This document shows, piece by piece, positions 40,314 through 48,600 of a stretch of DNA of 64,000 nt. A program made the position numbers and the translations under genes. The stretch is from Kitasatospora sp. NBC_00240 (GTDB taxonomy: Bacteria; Actinomycetota; Actinomycetes; Streptomycetales; Streptomycetaceae), in the NCBI RefSeq assembly GCF_026342405.1, contig NZ_JAPEMU010000001.1, positions 2,852,001 to 2,916,000 on the forward strand. The letters are read 5' to 3'. How positions within the stretch are numbered: position 1 is the stretch's first letter; the number at the start of each line of letters is the position of its first letter. The notes beneath the pieces are model-generated. The model saw nothing but the letters and a program-made list of their open reading frames with translations, was not told where the DNA came from and did no database searches.

Positions 40314-41266
40314 TGAGCGTCCTGGTGGCCGTGCTGCTGGCCCTGGCCCTGGCCTGGCCCTGGGCGGCCGTCCCCGCGGCGCGGCGGCTCGCCGACCTGC
40401 TGCCGCCGAAAGCCGCCGCCCTCACCCTGGTCGGCTCGGCCGTGGCGCTGGCCGGCAGCACGGTGTGGGCCCTGGGCGGGCTGGTCGCCGGCGGACTGCT
40501 CCACCTGATGCTGCTCGCGGAAGGCGGCGCCCCCACCGGCTCGTGGGCCGACTCCGGCCCGTCCGCCGCCGCCCCGCTCGCGATGGCCGGCGGCGCCGCC
40601 CTGCTGCTGGTCGCCGGCCTGGCCGCGCGCCTGTGGCACCGGCAGCGCCGACTGCTCACGCGGACCTGGCAGAGCATCGACGGGCAGCCGGACGCCGGCG
40701 AACTCGTGGTCGTCCCGGGCGAGTTCGCGGACGCCTTCGCGCTGCCCGGCCACCGCGGCCGGCCGGGCCGGATCGTGGTGACCGCGGAGATGCTGCGCAC
40801 CCTCGACGTCGACGGGCGCGACGTGCTCCTCGCCCATGAGCGGGCCCACCTCACCGGACGCCACCACCTGCTCGCCCGGACCGTCCAGCTCGCCTCGGCC
40901 GCGCACCCGGCCGTCCGCGGCCTGGCCGCCGCGACCGCCTTCCAGCTGGAGCGCTGGGCGGACGAGGAGGCCGCCGCCGCGGTGGGGAACCGGCGGCTGG
41001 CCGCCGCGGCCGTCGCCCGGGCCGCCCTGGCGTCCGCCGCCTCCGACCGGCACCCCAGCCTGCTGCCGGCCATCGGCACCGGCCCCGTCCCCCGCCGGGT
41101 CGGCGCCCTGCTCGGCGCCCCGCCCGCGCCCCCGCGCGGACGGGCCCTGCGGACGACGGCGGCCGCCCTGCTCGCCGTCGTCGCCCTCTCGCTCACCTTG
41201 AGCGCCGGCTCCGCCTACGGCCTGCACGAGTACATCGAGCATGTGGAGGAGTTCGTCCGCCCGTAG
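40313..41266 (+). CDS. M56-family membrane zinc metallopeptidase (BlaR1-like sensor protease)
   Basis: A 317-residue integral membrane peptidase. It has several membrane segments: an N-terminal helix, two around residues 45-75, one at about 85-105 and one near 285-305. The catalytic motif LLAHERAHL (HExxH, about residue 177) lies in the cytosolic loop, followed by a helix containing ERWADEEA that could supply the third zinc ligand. It has no C-terminal penicillin-binding domain, so it is the short actinobacterial form and not a beta-lactam receptor. Translationally coupled to the BlaI gene; its likely job is to cleave that repressor. The signal is unknown. Confidence 0.9.
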   Translation: MSVLVAVLLALALAWPWAAVPAARRLADLLPPKAAALTLVGSAVALAGSTVWALGGLVAGGLLHLMLLAEGGAPTGSWADSGPSAAAPLAMAGGAALLLVAGLAARLWHRQRRLLTRTWQSIDGQPDAGELVVVPGEFADAFALPGHRGRPGRIVVTAEMLRTLDVDGRDVLLAHERAHLTGRHHLLARTVQLASAAHPAVRGLAAATAFQLERWADEEAAAAVGNRRLAAAAVARAALASAASDRHPSLLPAIGTGPVPRRVGALLGAPPAPPRGRALRTTAAALLAVVALSLTLSAGSAYGLHEYIEHVEEFVRP

Positions 41267-41591
41267 CCCCGGCCTGGCGCCCGCCCCTCGGTCCCGCGGA
41301 GCGGGAAACCGGGCCGCGGGGCCACCGGGCCGCAGGGCCACCCCGGGCTGCGCCGCGGTGCGCCCTCCGCCGCCCCGGACCACCGCACGGGGTCCGCCCG
41401 GCCCTGCCCACCGCCGCCACGCTCGTCTACACTTCGGTAGACGGTGCGCACAGCTGTGCCCCCGCGCAGCCCTACCGCCCGACGGGCGCACGGCGCACCT
41501 TGACCACGGCGGCGGGACGGACGGCACGGCGGTCCGGCCGCACCCTGGCGAGGCGAACCTCAGGGCAGCCCCCGGTGCGGATGGAGCGCAG
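41267..41591. other. Intergenic region with an inverted repeat
   Basis: About 325 bp between the M56 peptidase and the next regulator. The only clear element is the inverted repeat at 41425-41442; the rest is GC-rich without coding pattern. Confidence 0.6.
41425..41442. promoter_or_regulatory. Inverted repeat GTCTAC-N6-GTAGAC
   Basis: Perfect 6-bp arms GTCTAC / GTAGAC separated by ACTTCG, 150 bp before the MarR-like gene. It shares its half-site with the BlaI-upstream repeat at 39859 and may be a second BlaI target or an operator for the downstream regulator. Confidence 0.45.
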
Positions 41592-42080
41592 ATGTACGAC
41601 GGCCGCAAGGGATCCTCGAGCCCGCTCCAGCAGGCCATCCACCTGTTGCCGCTGGCCGGCGAGGCCGCCGAACTGCGACTGGCGCAGCGGCTGGCGGAGC
41701 GCGGCATGACCCGCTCGCACCTGGCCGTGCTCGCCGCACTCGCCGAGCACGGGCCGCACGCCAAACCCGATCTCGCCGCCCGGACCGGGCTGGCCCTCAC
41801 CGACGCGCTGCCGGTCGTGCAGAACCTGCTGGCCGCCCGGCTCGTCGAGGTCTTCCCCGTGCACATCGACCGCCGTCACGAGGTGGTGATGGTGAACGCC
41901 GCCGGCCGGGAGGCGCTGGAGCTGCTGCACGCCGAGGCCGCCGCCGCCCAGGACGACCTGCTCCGCCCGCTCACCAGGGGCGAACGGGCCCAGCTGAACG
42001 CCCTGCTGCGCCGGGTCTGCGCCGCGGCGGACCGGACCGGCCCGGGCGCGCCCCGGACCGCGCCCGTACCGCAGGGCTGA
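41592..42080 (+). CDS. MarR-like winged-helix regulator
   Basis: A 162-residue probable DNA-binding protein. After a leader MYDGRKGSSSPLQQAIHLLP come MTRSHLAVLAALAEHG, the helix-turn-helix segment KPDLAARTGLALTDALPVVQ, and a beta-wing ending HEVVMVNAAGREAL, in the order of MarR/PadR-type domains. ATG 41592 has GGAG six bases upstream. It follows the BlaI/M56 operon but is separated by 325 bp and not coupled to it. No target adjoins except perhaps itself. Confidence 0.8.
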   Translation: MYDGRKGSSSPLQQAIHLLPLAGEAAELRLAQRLAERGMTRSHLAVLAALAEHGPHAKPDLAARTGLALTDALPVVQNLLAARLVEVFPVHIDRRHEVVMVNAAGREALELLHAEAAAAQDDLLRPLTRGERAQLNALLRRVCAAADRTGPGAPRTAPVPQG

Positions 42081-42119
42081 CCGGCGGCGACCGCCCCGCC
42101 GTTCGGACCGGACGGTCCG

Positions 42120-42145
42120 GGCCGGCCCGGTGGTACGGGCCGACC
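42120..42145. terminator. Bidirectional terminator
   Basis: Inverted repeat GGCCGGCCCG / CGGGCCGACC with a 6-nt loop, between the convergent regulator (stop 42080) and phosphatase (stop 42155) genes. Confidence 0.6.
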
Positions 42146-42154
42146 CGGGGTCCG

Positions 42155-43666
42155 TCAGGAGGTGACGGAGACCTGGTCCACCGTCCAGAACGCGCTGTTG
42201 GTGCCGGTGTAGCGGAACTGCAGCTGCGCGGAGGTGGCGCCGGCCGGGACGGTGACCGTGAGCTTCTCGAAGGAGTTGAGGTCGCTGCGGTAGGACTTCA
42301 CCAGCTGCGGGGTGCCGGTCCCGAAGACGATGTACAGGTCACCGGTCTGCGGGCCGTCCACCTTGTAGTTGTTGGCGAAGGACACGGTGGCCTGGGTGCC
42401 GCTGACCGGGAAGCTCGGGCTGACCAGCGTGGAGTCGAACTGCCCGGTGCCGTGCGACTTGTCGTCCCACTCGTCGGAGTCGGCGACCGCGAAGACGTTG
42501 CGGGCACGGACGTTGGTCTCCCGGGACTGGCCGAGCTGGGCGGCCGTCCAGAACTCGTCCGTGGCGAAGGCCCAGCCGCGCCACTCGGTGACGCCGCCGC
42601 TCGGCATCCGGGAGTTGTCGATCGTCCAGCCGGCCGGCGGGGTGTGGGTGAAGCCCTTGGTGGCGGCGGGGATGCCGGTCTCGTCCACCCGGGTCTGCAG
42701 GCTCGGGCGGAGCGCGTCGAAGGCGTCCGGGACGATCTCGTCGATCGGCTTGCCGTCGAGCTGCCAGGCCGGCTGGACGGTGACGCCCTCGTGCTTGAGC
42801 ACGGTGGGCGCGATGTCCACCGGCTTGACGTCGTAGCGGGTCGAACCGGCCGTGTAACCGGCCCCGTTGACGACCTGGAAGGTCTGCCGCTCCACCGCGC
42901 TGTTCCCGCCGTGGCCGCCCGCGTCGGTGTGGCCGTGGTCGGTGGTGACGATGATCAGCCAGTCCTCGGAGGCGTAGGTCGGGCGGTTGTGCACCGCCTG
43001 GACGACCTGCCCGACCAGCGCGTCCACCGAGTGGATCGCGGCGGCGTACTGGCTGCTGGTGCCGCCGTAGCTGTGGCCGGCCTCGTCGACCTCGTCGAAG
43101 TGCAGCATGGTCGTGTCGGGGTTGCCGTTGGTGAGGTAGTCGACGGCGTCCGAGGCGGTCTTGACGTCGTCCTCACTCTCGTCGATCCGCAGGTCCGGCG
43201 TGCCGTGGAAGACGGTGTCGGAGATCGGGTTCCAGGAGGCGGCGACCAGGGTGGAGGCGCTCGGCGCAGCCGTCTCCAGCCGGGTGGCGAAGTCCGGGTA
43301 GAGGGTGAACTGCGAGCCGGCGAAGGTGTTGTCCTTCACGCCGTGCTTGTCGGGCCAGACGCCGGTGGCGATGGTCGACCACCCTGGGCCGGAGAGCGTC
43401 GGGGCCAGCGGGTTGGCGTAGAGGTTGCTGGTGGCCGTCAGGCCCGAGGCCATCAGCCCCTTGATGTTCGGGGCGTCGGCGGTCAGCAGCTTGTCGTAGC
43501 GGGTGCCGTCGACACCGATCACCAGCGTCTTGGCCGTCTTGGTGCCGTTCGGCAGGCCCTTGTACGGACCGGTGGCGGCCGAGGCCTGGACACCGGTGAG
43601 CGGCAGCAGCGCCGCGGTGAGCGTGGCGGTGGCGAGGACGGCCCGAACGGGACGGGACATGCGCAC
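42155..43666 (-). CDS. Secreted alkaline-phosphatase-superfamily hydrolase (nucleotide pyrophosphatase/phosphodiesterase-like)
   Basis: A 503-residue secreted enzyme. The signal peptide runs to about residue 31 (ASAATG). The catalytic domain (about 45-300) has the metal site LVIGVDGTRYDKL, the nucleophile region GPGWSTIATGVWPDKHGV with the expected Thr, and the metal-binding HFDEVDEAGH and VTTDHGH motifs of the type I phosphodiesterase/nucleotide pyrophosphatase group. The last 150 residues (about 340-503) look like a beta-sandwich accessory domain ending in TVDQVSVTS. GTG 43666 is chosen for its GGGAG spacing; ATG 43660 is the alternative. It would act outside the cell on nucleotide or phosphodiester substrates. 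Confidence 0.92.
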   Translation of the reverse strand: MRMSRPVRAVLATATLTAALLPLTGVQASAATGPYKGLPNGTKTAKTLVIGVDGTRYDKLLTADAPNIKGLMASGLTATSNLYANPLAPTLSGPGWSTIATGVWPDKHGVKDNTFAGSQFTLYPDFATRLETAAPSASTLVAASWNPISDTVFHGTPDLRIDESEDDVKTASDAVDYLTNGNPDTTMLHFDEVDEAGHSYGGTSSQYAAAIHSVDALVGQVVQAVHNRPTYASEDWLIIVTTDHGHTDAGGHGGNSAVERQTFQVVNGAGYTAGSTRYDVKPVDIAPTVLKHEGVTVQPAWQLDGKPIDEIVPDAFDALRPSLQTRVDETGIPAATKGFTHTPPAGWTIDNSRMPSGGVTEWRGWAFATDEFWTAAQLGQSRETNVRARNVFAVADSDEWDDKSHGTGQFDSTLVSPSFPVSGTQATVSFANNYKVDGPQTGDLYIVFGTGTPQLVKSYRSDLNSFEKLTVTVPAGATSAQLQFRYTGTNSAFWTVDQVSVTS

Positions 43667-43944
43667 AGGAACTCCCGGGGGGAGGCGGAGGGAGGTGCAG
43701 GACCGGCAGCCGGGGATGAAGCTCGCTCCCCTCGGCCGCCGCTGAAGAGCTTGGAGCCGCCCAGCGATGTCCCGGCCTCACTCAAGGCACGGCTGTATGA
43801 ACAACTCCCGAACTTAGGTTCAGACCGGTTACCCTTCCGTGATCATTTGAGGGCTGCCGATCAGCTGTGAACAGATGGGGGCGGCGGCGCGCCGAAGGGG
43901 TGCGGTGACCTCCGCGGTGACCTCCGCGGGGCCAGGCCCTCAGG
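43667..43944. other. Promoter-side gap upstream of the phosphatase
   Basis: About 278 bp with a less GC-rich stretch at 43790-43870 (CTTAGGTTCAGACCGGTTACCC) that could hold the phosphatase promoter. A tandem GTGACCTCCGCG pair lies near 43903-43930. No gene is seen. Confidence 0.5.
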
Positions 43945-44412
43945 TCAGGTGGTCGACGGCTCCGGGAACGCGCCGGAGCCGACCAGCGCCAGCAGCCGGA
44001 ACGGCAGCTCGGGGGCGGCCTGGCCCACGGTCAGACCCAGCCACCGGTCGGCGGACGGCTGCCACACCCGCAGCTCGGAGGCCACACCGGCCAGGAACCC
44101 CAACGGGCCCGGCGCGGCGGGGTCCGGCAGATCGGTCTCGACATGGAGCCACAGCTCGACGGTGGCCGGGGCACCCCAGGCAGCGGTGAGGTCGGCCGCA
44201 AGGACGTCGAAGGCCGCCTCCATCCTGCACTCCTCCGCGTCGACCACATCCGGGTCGTGGACCTCCCAGAAGTCCCGGGACTCCATCAAATCGGCCAGCC
44301 GGAAACCCGGGCCGCTCCACTCCGCACCGTCCCGGTCCTCACGCTCGGCGAACGGAGCGGCCAACAGGCGATCGACGGCGGCGCGACGGGAGGCGACCTC
44401 GGTGTCCGACAT
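43945..44412 (-). CDS. Conserved-looking cytoplasmic protein of unknown function
   Basis: A 155-residue acidic soluble protein from ATG 44412 (MSDTEVASRRAAVDRLL). It contains WSGPGFRLADLMESRDFWEV, a central ECRMEAAFDVLAADLTAAWG and several Trp, with no signal peptide or membrane segment. Composition and codon use fit a real gene. I do not recognise the family; the Trp-rich acidic character recalls immunity-type or SUKH-like proteins, but no motif supports that. No ribosome site is obvious. Confidence 0.7.
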   Translation of the reverse strand: MSDTEVASRRAAVDRLLAAPFAEREDRDGAEWSGPGFRLADLMESRDFWEVHDPDVVDAEECRMEAAFDVLAADLTAAWGAPATVELWLHVETDLPDPAAPGPLGFLAGVASELRVWQPSADRWLGLTVGQAAPELPFRLLALVGSGAFPEPSTT

Positions 44413-44592
44413 GCTGCGAGCGTAGCCCAGCCCACGGACAGCCGGCCGGCCGCCGGGGCGCCGGCGGGAAGGCCGGGCATCGGGCGAGCAGGCACCGGCG
44501 CCGGCGGCCCGCAAAAAGCCTGACTCGTTGTCACCCGCCCCGCGTACCTTGGGACAGGAAGTACCGGACGCATCGCGGACGAGGGGGACGAG

Positions 44593-44745
44593 ATGAAGAA
44601 GAAGTGGTTCGGCATGGATCCGTTCAACGTGATCTTAGGCGTGGTGACCGTGCTGTGGCTGGTGTTCCTCATCGGACTCGCGGTCGACGACGACCGGACA
44701 TGCCCCGGCCGCCCGGGCTGTAACCCCACCAGCGTGGTCCACTGA
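44593..44745 (+). CDS. Small single-pass membrane protein with a TTA codon
   Basis: A 50-residue ORF from ATG 44593, preceded by GAGGGGGACGAG, a strong ribosome site. It begins MKKKWFGMDPFN, has one hydrophobic helix (VILGVVTVLWLVFLIGLAV, about residues 13-31) and a short acidic, Cys-containing tail (DDDRTCPGRPGCNP). An in-frame TTA leucine codon lies at 44635-44637. In streptomycetes TTA is read only by the bldA tRNA, so expression may be tied to development. Function unknown; the Lys-first topology puts the Cys tail outside the membrane. Confidence 0.65.
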   Translation: MKKKWFGMDPFNVILGVVTVLWLVFLIGLAVDDDRTCPGRPGCNPTSVVH

Positions 44746-45107
44746 CTCGACTGCCCGCCGGTGCCGCCGAGTTGGGCGAGTTCCGGTCCGGAGCGCTCGC
44801 GCGCCCGCCCACCGCTGACGGCCGAACGCTGACGAGTTGCGGATGCCTGCTCAGGTCAGCGGCCGGTGGACACGGATCCGGCTGCCGGCGGGGCGCCGAG
44901 CAGCCGGGTTGATGTCGCCCGTGGATTCCGAAAGGGCCCAGGACGCATGCCCCCGGCCCTCGATCTTCGCCCCGCACCACGTCGACGCCGCAGACCGCGT
45001 GCTACGCCAACCGGAAGTCCGTTCGGCCTCCACCGGCACGGGTCACCCATCGCCAGGTGGCGACGGTCGACGACAGCCACGACAGCGGGCCGCCGTCGCC
45101 CAGCGCG
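44746..45107. other. Gene-free gap
   Basis: About 362 bp between the small membrane protein and the convergent anchored protein. Several overlapping frames are open but show low-complexity Arg/Pro/Ala translations typical of non-coding high-GC DNA. I see no gene or repeat. Confidence 0.55.
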
Positions 45108-45569
45108 TCAGGAAGCGCCGACCGTCAGCACCGCACCGGGCCGCAGGACGACCTGCGGCATTTCGGCGCACGGGATCTCGTGCAGGTCGCCGGTGATGCC
45201 GCTGGGGCCCTTGCGCAGCTCGTCCCGGAAGCAGACCTGCTCCTGGTCGGGCGCGAACGCCAGCGGTCCGCCGACCGGGGCGGCGTTTTCGAAGTACACG
45301 GTCACCGAAGGGGTTTGGGTGGTGGCGGTCAGATAGGTGATCAGCCCACGGCCCAGGAGTTCGAGGCTCTCCTTGCTCTGCGGGCCGGTGCCGAATGCCG
45401 GGGGCAGTTTGGCGGCGAAGCTGCGGCCGTTCTCCAGGAGATTCCGGTGGACGTCCACCCTGTGCTGCTCCGCCTCCGTCGCGGAGCGGTGGTAGGGGAG
45501 CCAGATTGCGAGCGCCGCACCGACGACTGCCAACCCGCCGAGGGTCAGGACGACCTGGGATGCCTTCAT
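45108..45569 (-). CDS. Membrane-anchored small protein of unknown function
   Basis: A 153-residue protein from ATG 45569 (GGGAAGAG upstream). A short N-terminal tail (MKASQ) leads into one hydrophobic segment (VVLTLGGLAVVGAALAIWLP), followed by a soluble exported domain of about 120 residues with two Cys (EQVCFRDEL and EIPCAEM) that could form a disulfide. I do not recognise the family. It lies just downstream of the giant secreted SGNH protein gene, beyond its terminator, on the same strand. Confidence 0.72.
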   Translation of the reverse strand: MKASQVVLTLGGLAVVGAALAIWLPYHRSATEAEQHRVDVHRNLLENGRSFAAKLPPAFGTGPQSKESLELLGRGLITYLTATTQTPSVTVYFENAAPVGGPLAFAPDQEQVCFRDELRKGPSGITGDLHEIPCAEMPQVVLRPGAVLTVGAS

Positions 45570-45620
45570 GTTCTCTTCCCTGGTGGTGATCGGTGCCGTT
45601 GGGTGTGACACACGGTGGGT

Positions 45621-45661
45621 GGGTCCGGAGCGGGAGCCGCCGGGGCTCCCGCTCCGGACCC
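45621..45661 (-). terminator. Perfect 18-bp hairpin after the SGNH protein gene
   Basis: Stem GGGTCCGGAGCGGGAGCC / GGCTCCCGCTCCGGACCC with a 5-nt loop, 17 bp beyond the stop at 45679-45681. Strong intrinsic-type terminator. Confidence 0.85.
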
Positions 45662-45678
45662 GTCAGGCCGGCCGCGGA

Positions 45679-48600
45679 TCAGTACTGGGCTGCCTGGAGG
45701 GCGTTCTGGAGGGCGAGTGCGTACCTTCCGGTGCCCGGGTTGTTGGGATGGTAGCTCTCCATACTGGGGCAGATGACGGCACCCGGGCAGGAGAAGTCAC
45801 CTGGCCCGGTCGGGGCGGACACCAGGTCGTTGAGGCCCGGGTCACTGTCGCAGATGCGGTGCCCCGCGAACTCGTCGTTGCCCCAGCGGAAGGTGATCCG
45901 GGGTGAGGCGTAGGACTCGGAGACGGCGCGGGTCTGTTCGTCCTTCATGAAGACGGCCCAGGAGTTGATGTTCGCCTGCGCCGAATTTCCCATGACCGTA
46001 CAGGCGACGTTCGCCTGCGTGGTGTTGAAGAACTGGGGGTAACCCAGGACCACGATCTTGGCGTTCGGGGCCCGGGCGGCGATCTCGTCGAGCACCTCCG
46101 TCATCTTCGGCACCATGGCCGTGATGTCGCCCCGCACCTTCGCGTCGGTCGGGCAGCCGACGGTGGGGTCGCCGCAGGCTCCCACGGTCGGTCCGAACTT
46201 CGCGTCGTTGCCGCCGATGCTGAGAGTGACGAGCGTGGTGTTCTCGTCCAGGAACCCGGCCCTCAGCTGTGACATCTCGTGGTGCTGACCCAGCGCGCCC
46301 CATACGGCGGGAGTGGAGTTCATCGAGTACGTGTAGGCACCCGAGCAGGAGGTGTTCTGGAAGTCCAGTCCGGCGTCGTATCCGTCGGACATGGCCCCGA
46401 TGCTTGTGCTCCGCCCTGGCAGGACGGTCTTGCGGACCAGCGAGTTCTGGCTTCGCCGGCAGGCGTTCCAGGACCGGCCGGTGGAGCCCTGCGTGGAGAT
46501 GCTCGCGTAGGGCCCGACGTCGGTGCCGCCCTCGTACGGCTTCGCGCCCTCCCCGGAGGAGTACGAGTCGCCCATCTGCACAACGAAGTCCTTGGGCTTT
46601 CCGGGCAGCGGGGAGAAGGCGACGGCGTCCCACGCGATGTCTTCGTCGCCGGTGCCGTCCTCGGTGACGCTGCTGAGACGGACCCGGGGCACTCCCTCCA
46701 GCTGGAACACACCCAGCGAGACCCACCTGTTCGCGAGCCGCTTCTGGTTGATGTACCGCGCATGGCTGAAGGAACCGTTGCCGGTGTCGATCTCGTAGTG
46801 GGCCTGCTGCGACTCGGCGCCGTTGTCGGGCAGGTGGACCAGCACGCGCGACCAGTTGTTCTGGGGCTGGTTCAGCGTCCAGGTACCGCTGATCTCGTGG
46901 ATGCCGTTCCGAGCCCCCAGGGTCCGGCTGTGCGAGAAGTAGAAGTGTCCTCCGAAGCCGGCGCCGAGCTGGTGGAGGTCCATCTTCGACGGGTACAGCC
47001 CGGAGGTGTCGGCCTCGAAGTCCATGGTGAAGGTGCCGGAGTTGGTCCACGGATGGCCGCAGCCCGGCCTGATGCTGGGCGTGGAGTCCGGGACGTCGTC
47101 AATGACGAGCGCGTTGGCCGGCAGGGCGTTGCCGTTCGCTGATGCCGTCAGCGAACAGTTCGGCGGGTAGGCCGTTCCGTCGGGTTCCTCGACGTACGTC
47201 GAGTTGAATCGGACCAGCTCGTTGCCGCAGGTGTACGAGCAGTCCGCCTTCCAGGTCACCGGTTGGTGCCACCAGCAGTGGAAGTCGACCCGGCCGCAGG
47301 GGCCGGTGCTCGCGGTGTCGTTGCTGCTGCTGTCGGCGATCCGGACGGGATTGCAGACGTTCTCCAGCACCGCGCAGAACAGGTCCTCCGGTGGCTTGAC
47401 CGCTCGCCGGTTCGCGAGCGCCGTGCCGGTGGCGTACGGGTGGGACGCGTCCGTGGTGCCGTTCCACCATGCGGTCCGGAAGGATCCGACCATGGTCCCG
47501 GGGGACTCCAGTGCGGAGAAACCGTGGGCGGCGAACCCGAGCACCTTCTCAGGGTACGGCCAGTCCTGCGGGTGGGCGGCGTCGGAGGGTGAGCCGTCGA
47601 GGAAGGAACCGCGGCCGGCGTCCCAGAGCGGATTGGCCGGGTTGTTGTTCCAACCGAGGCCCCATGGCTCTCCGTCGTGGGTATCGGCGTGGAGCCCGCT
47701 GTTGTAGGCCCAGAGGGCCGTGAACCAGTTCTCGATCTTCGACGCGTCGCCGTTGTTCACGATCAGCCCGGCGGCCCGCGTCTCGTTCCACTTCCCCTGC
47801 AGGATGGTCAGTCCCACGGCGATGTTGGCGGTGTAGTCCAGGGCGATCGCCCGCTGGATGTTGTAGTCGTAGGCTGTCCCGCCCTGGCCGTTCTCGCGTC
47901 CTGCCATCCGCATGTGGTCGGTGACCTGTGTGACGCCGTAACCACAGTCGGCGTCGGCCCAGTTGATCGCCCAGTCGTTGGACGGGTCCGCGTCGTACAG
48001 CTGCACGCCGTAGAAGTTGCCGATCAGCGGGTTGCCGGTCTCACCCGGTGTCACCACGCGGGAGGCCTGCCACATGTTCGACTCCTGGGCGGTCACGCCC
48101 AGCAGGATCTGCGCCGGCACCCGGCCGCCACCCATCAGCGGCTGGGCGGAGACCAGGCTCTGTGGGCTGTAGGCCGGCATACCGAGGTTCTTCCAGTTCG
48201 CCGGACGCTGGACGTTCTGGTTCAACGTGCCCATGATGGCCTGGTCGACAGCCCACTCGACCTGTCGGGGCTTGGGCTGAAGGGCTTGGTTGCGCGGGTC
48301 GTTCCGTGGCACCGAGCAGGTACGCTCCTGCTCGACAGGGGCGTTCGGATCACCCGCGGCGGCCGCCACCAGGGTCTCGGAGCGGGAGGCCGCACCGGAC
48401 GCCTTCGCGCCCGTACCCCCCACCGTCCCGGTCGGCGGTGCTGTCAGGGCAGGCGAGAGTGTGGCTCCCCCGGCCGCCAGTTCACTCACGCGCGCAGCCG
48501 GGTCAACGGTGAACCGGACATCCCTACCGGTGCCGAGCACCTTCAGGTCGACGGCGGCGGGACGGGTGCTCGCGACGGCCTCGTCGTTCACCGGGCGGGA

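Noticed and set aside
40313..41266. Beta-lactam sensor BlaR1 in the strict sense
   Set aside because: The C-terminal penicillin-binding sensor domain is absent and no beta-lactamase gene adjoins.
44837..45196. Overlapping frames on both strands in the 44.7-45.1 kb gap
   Set aside because: Arg/Pro/Ala-rich translations, no ribosome sites and no recognisable motif.
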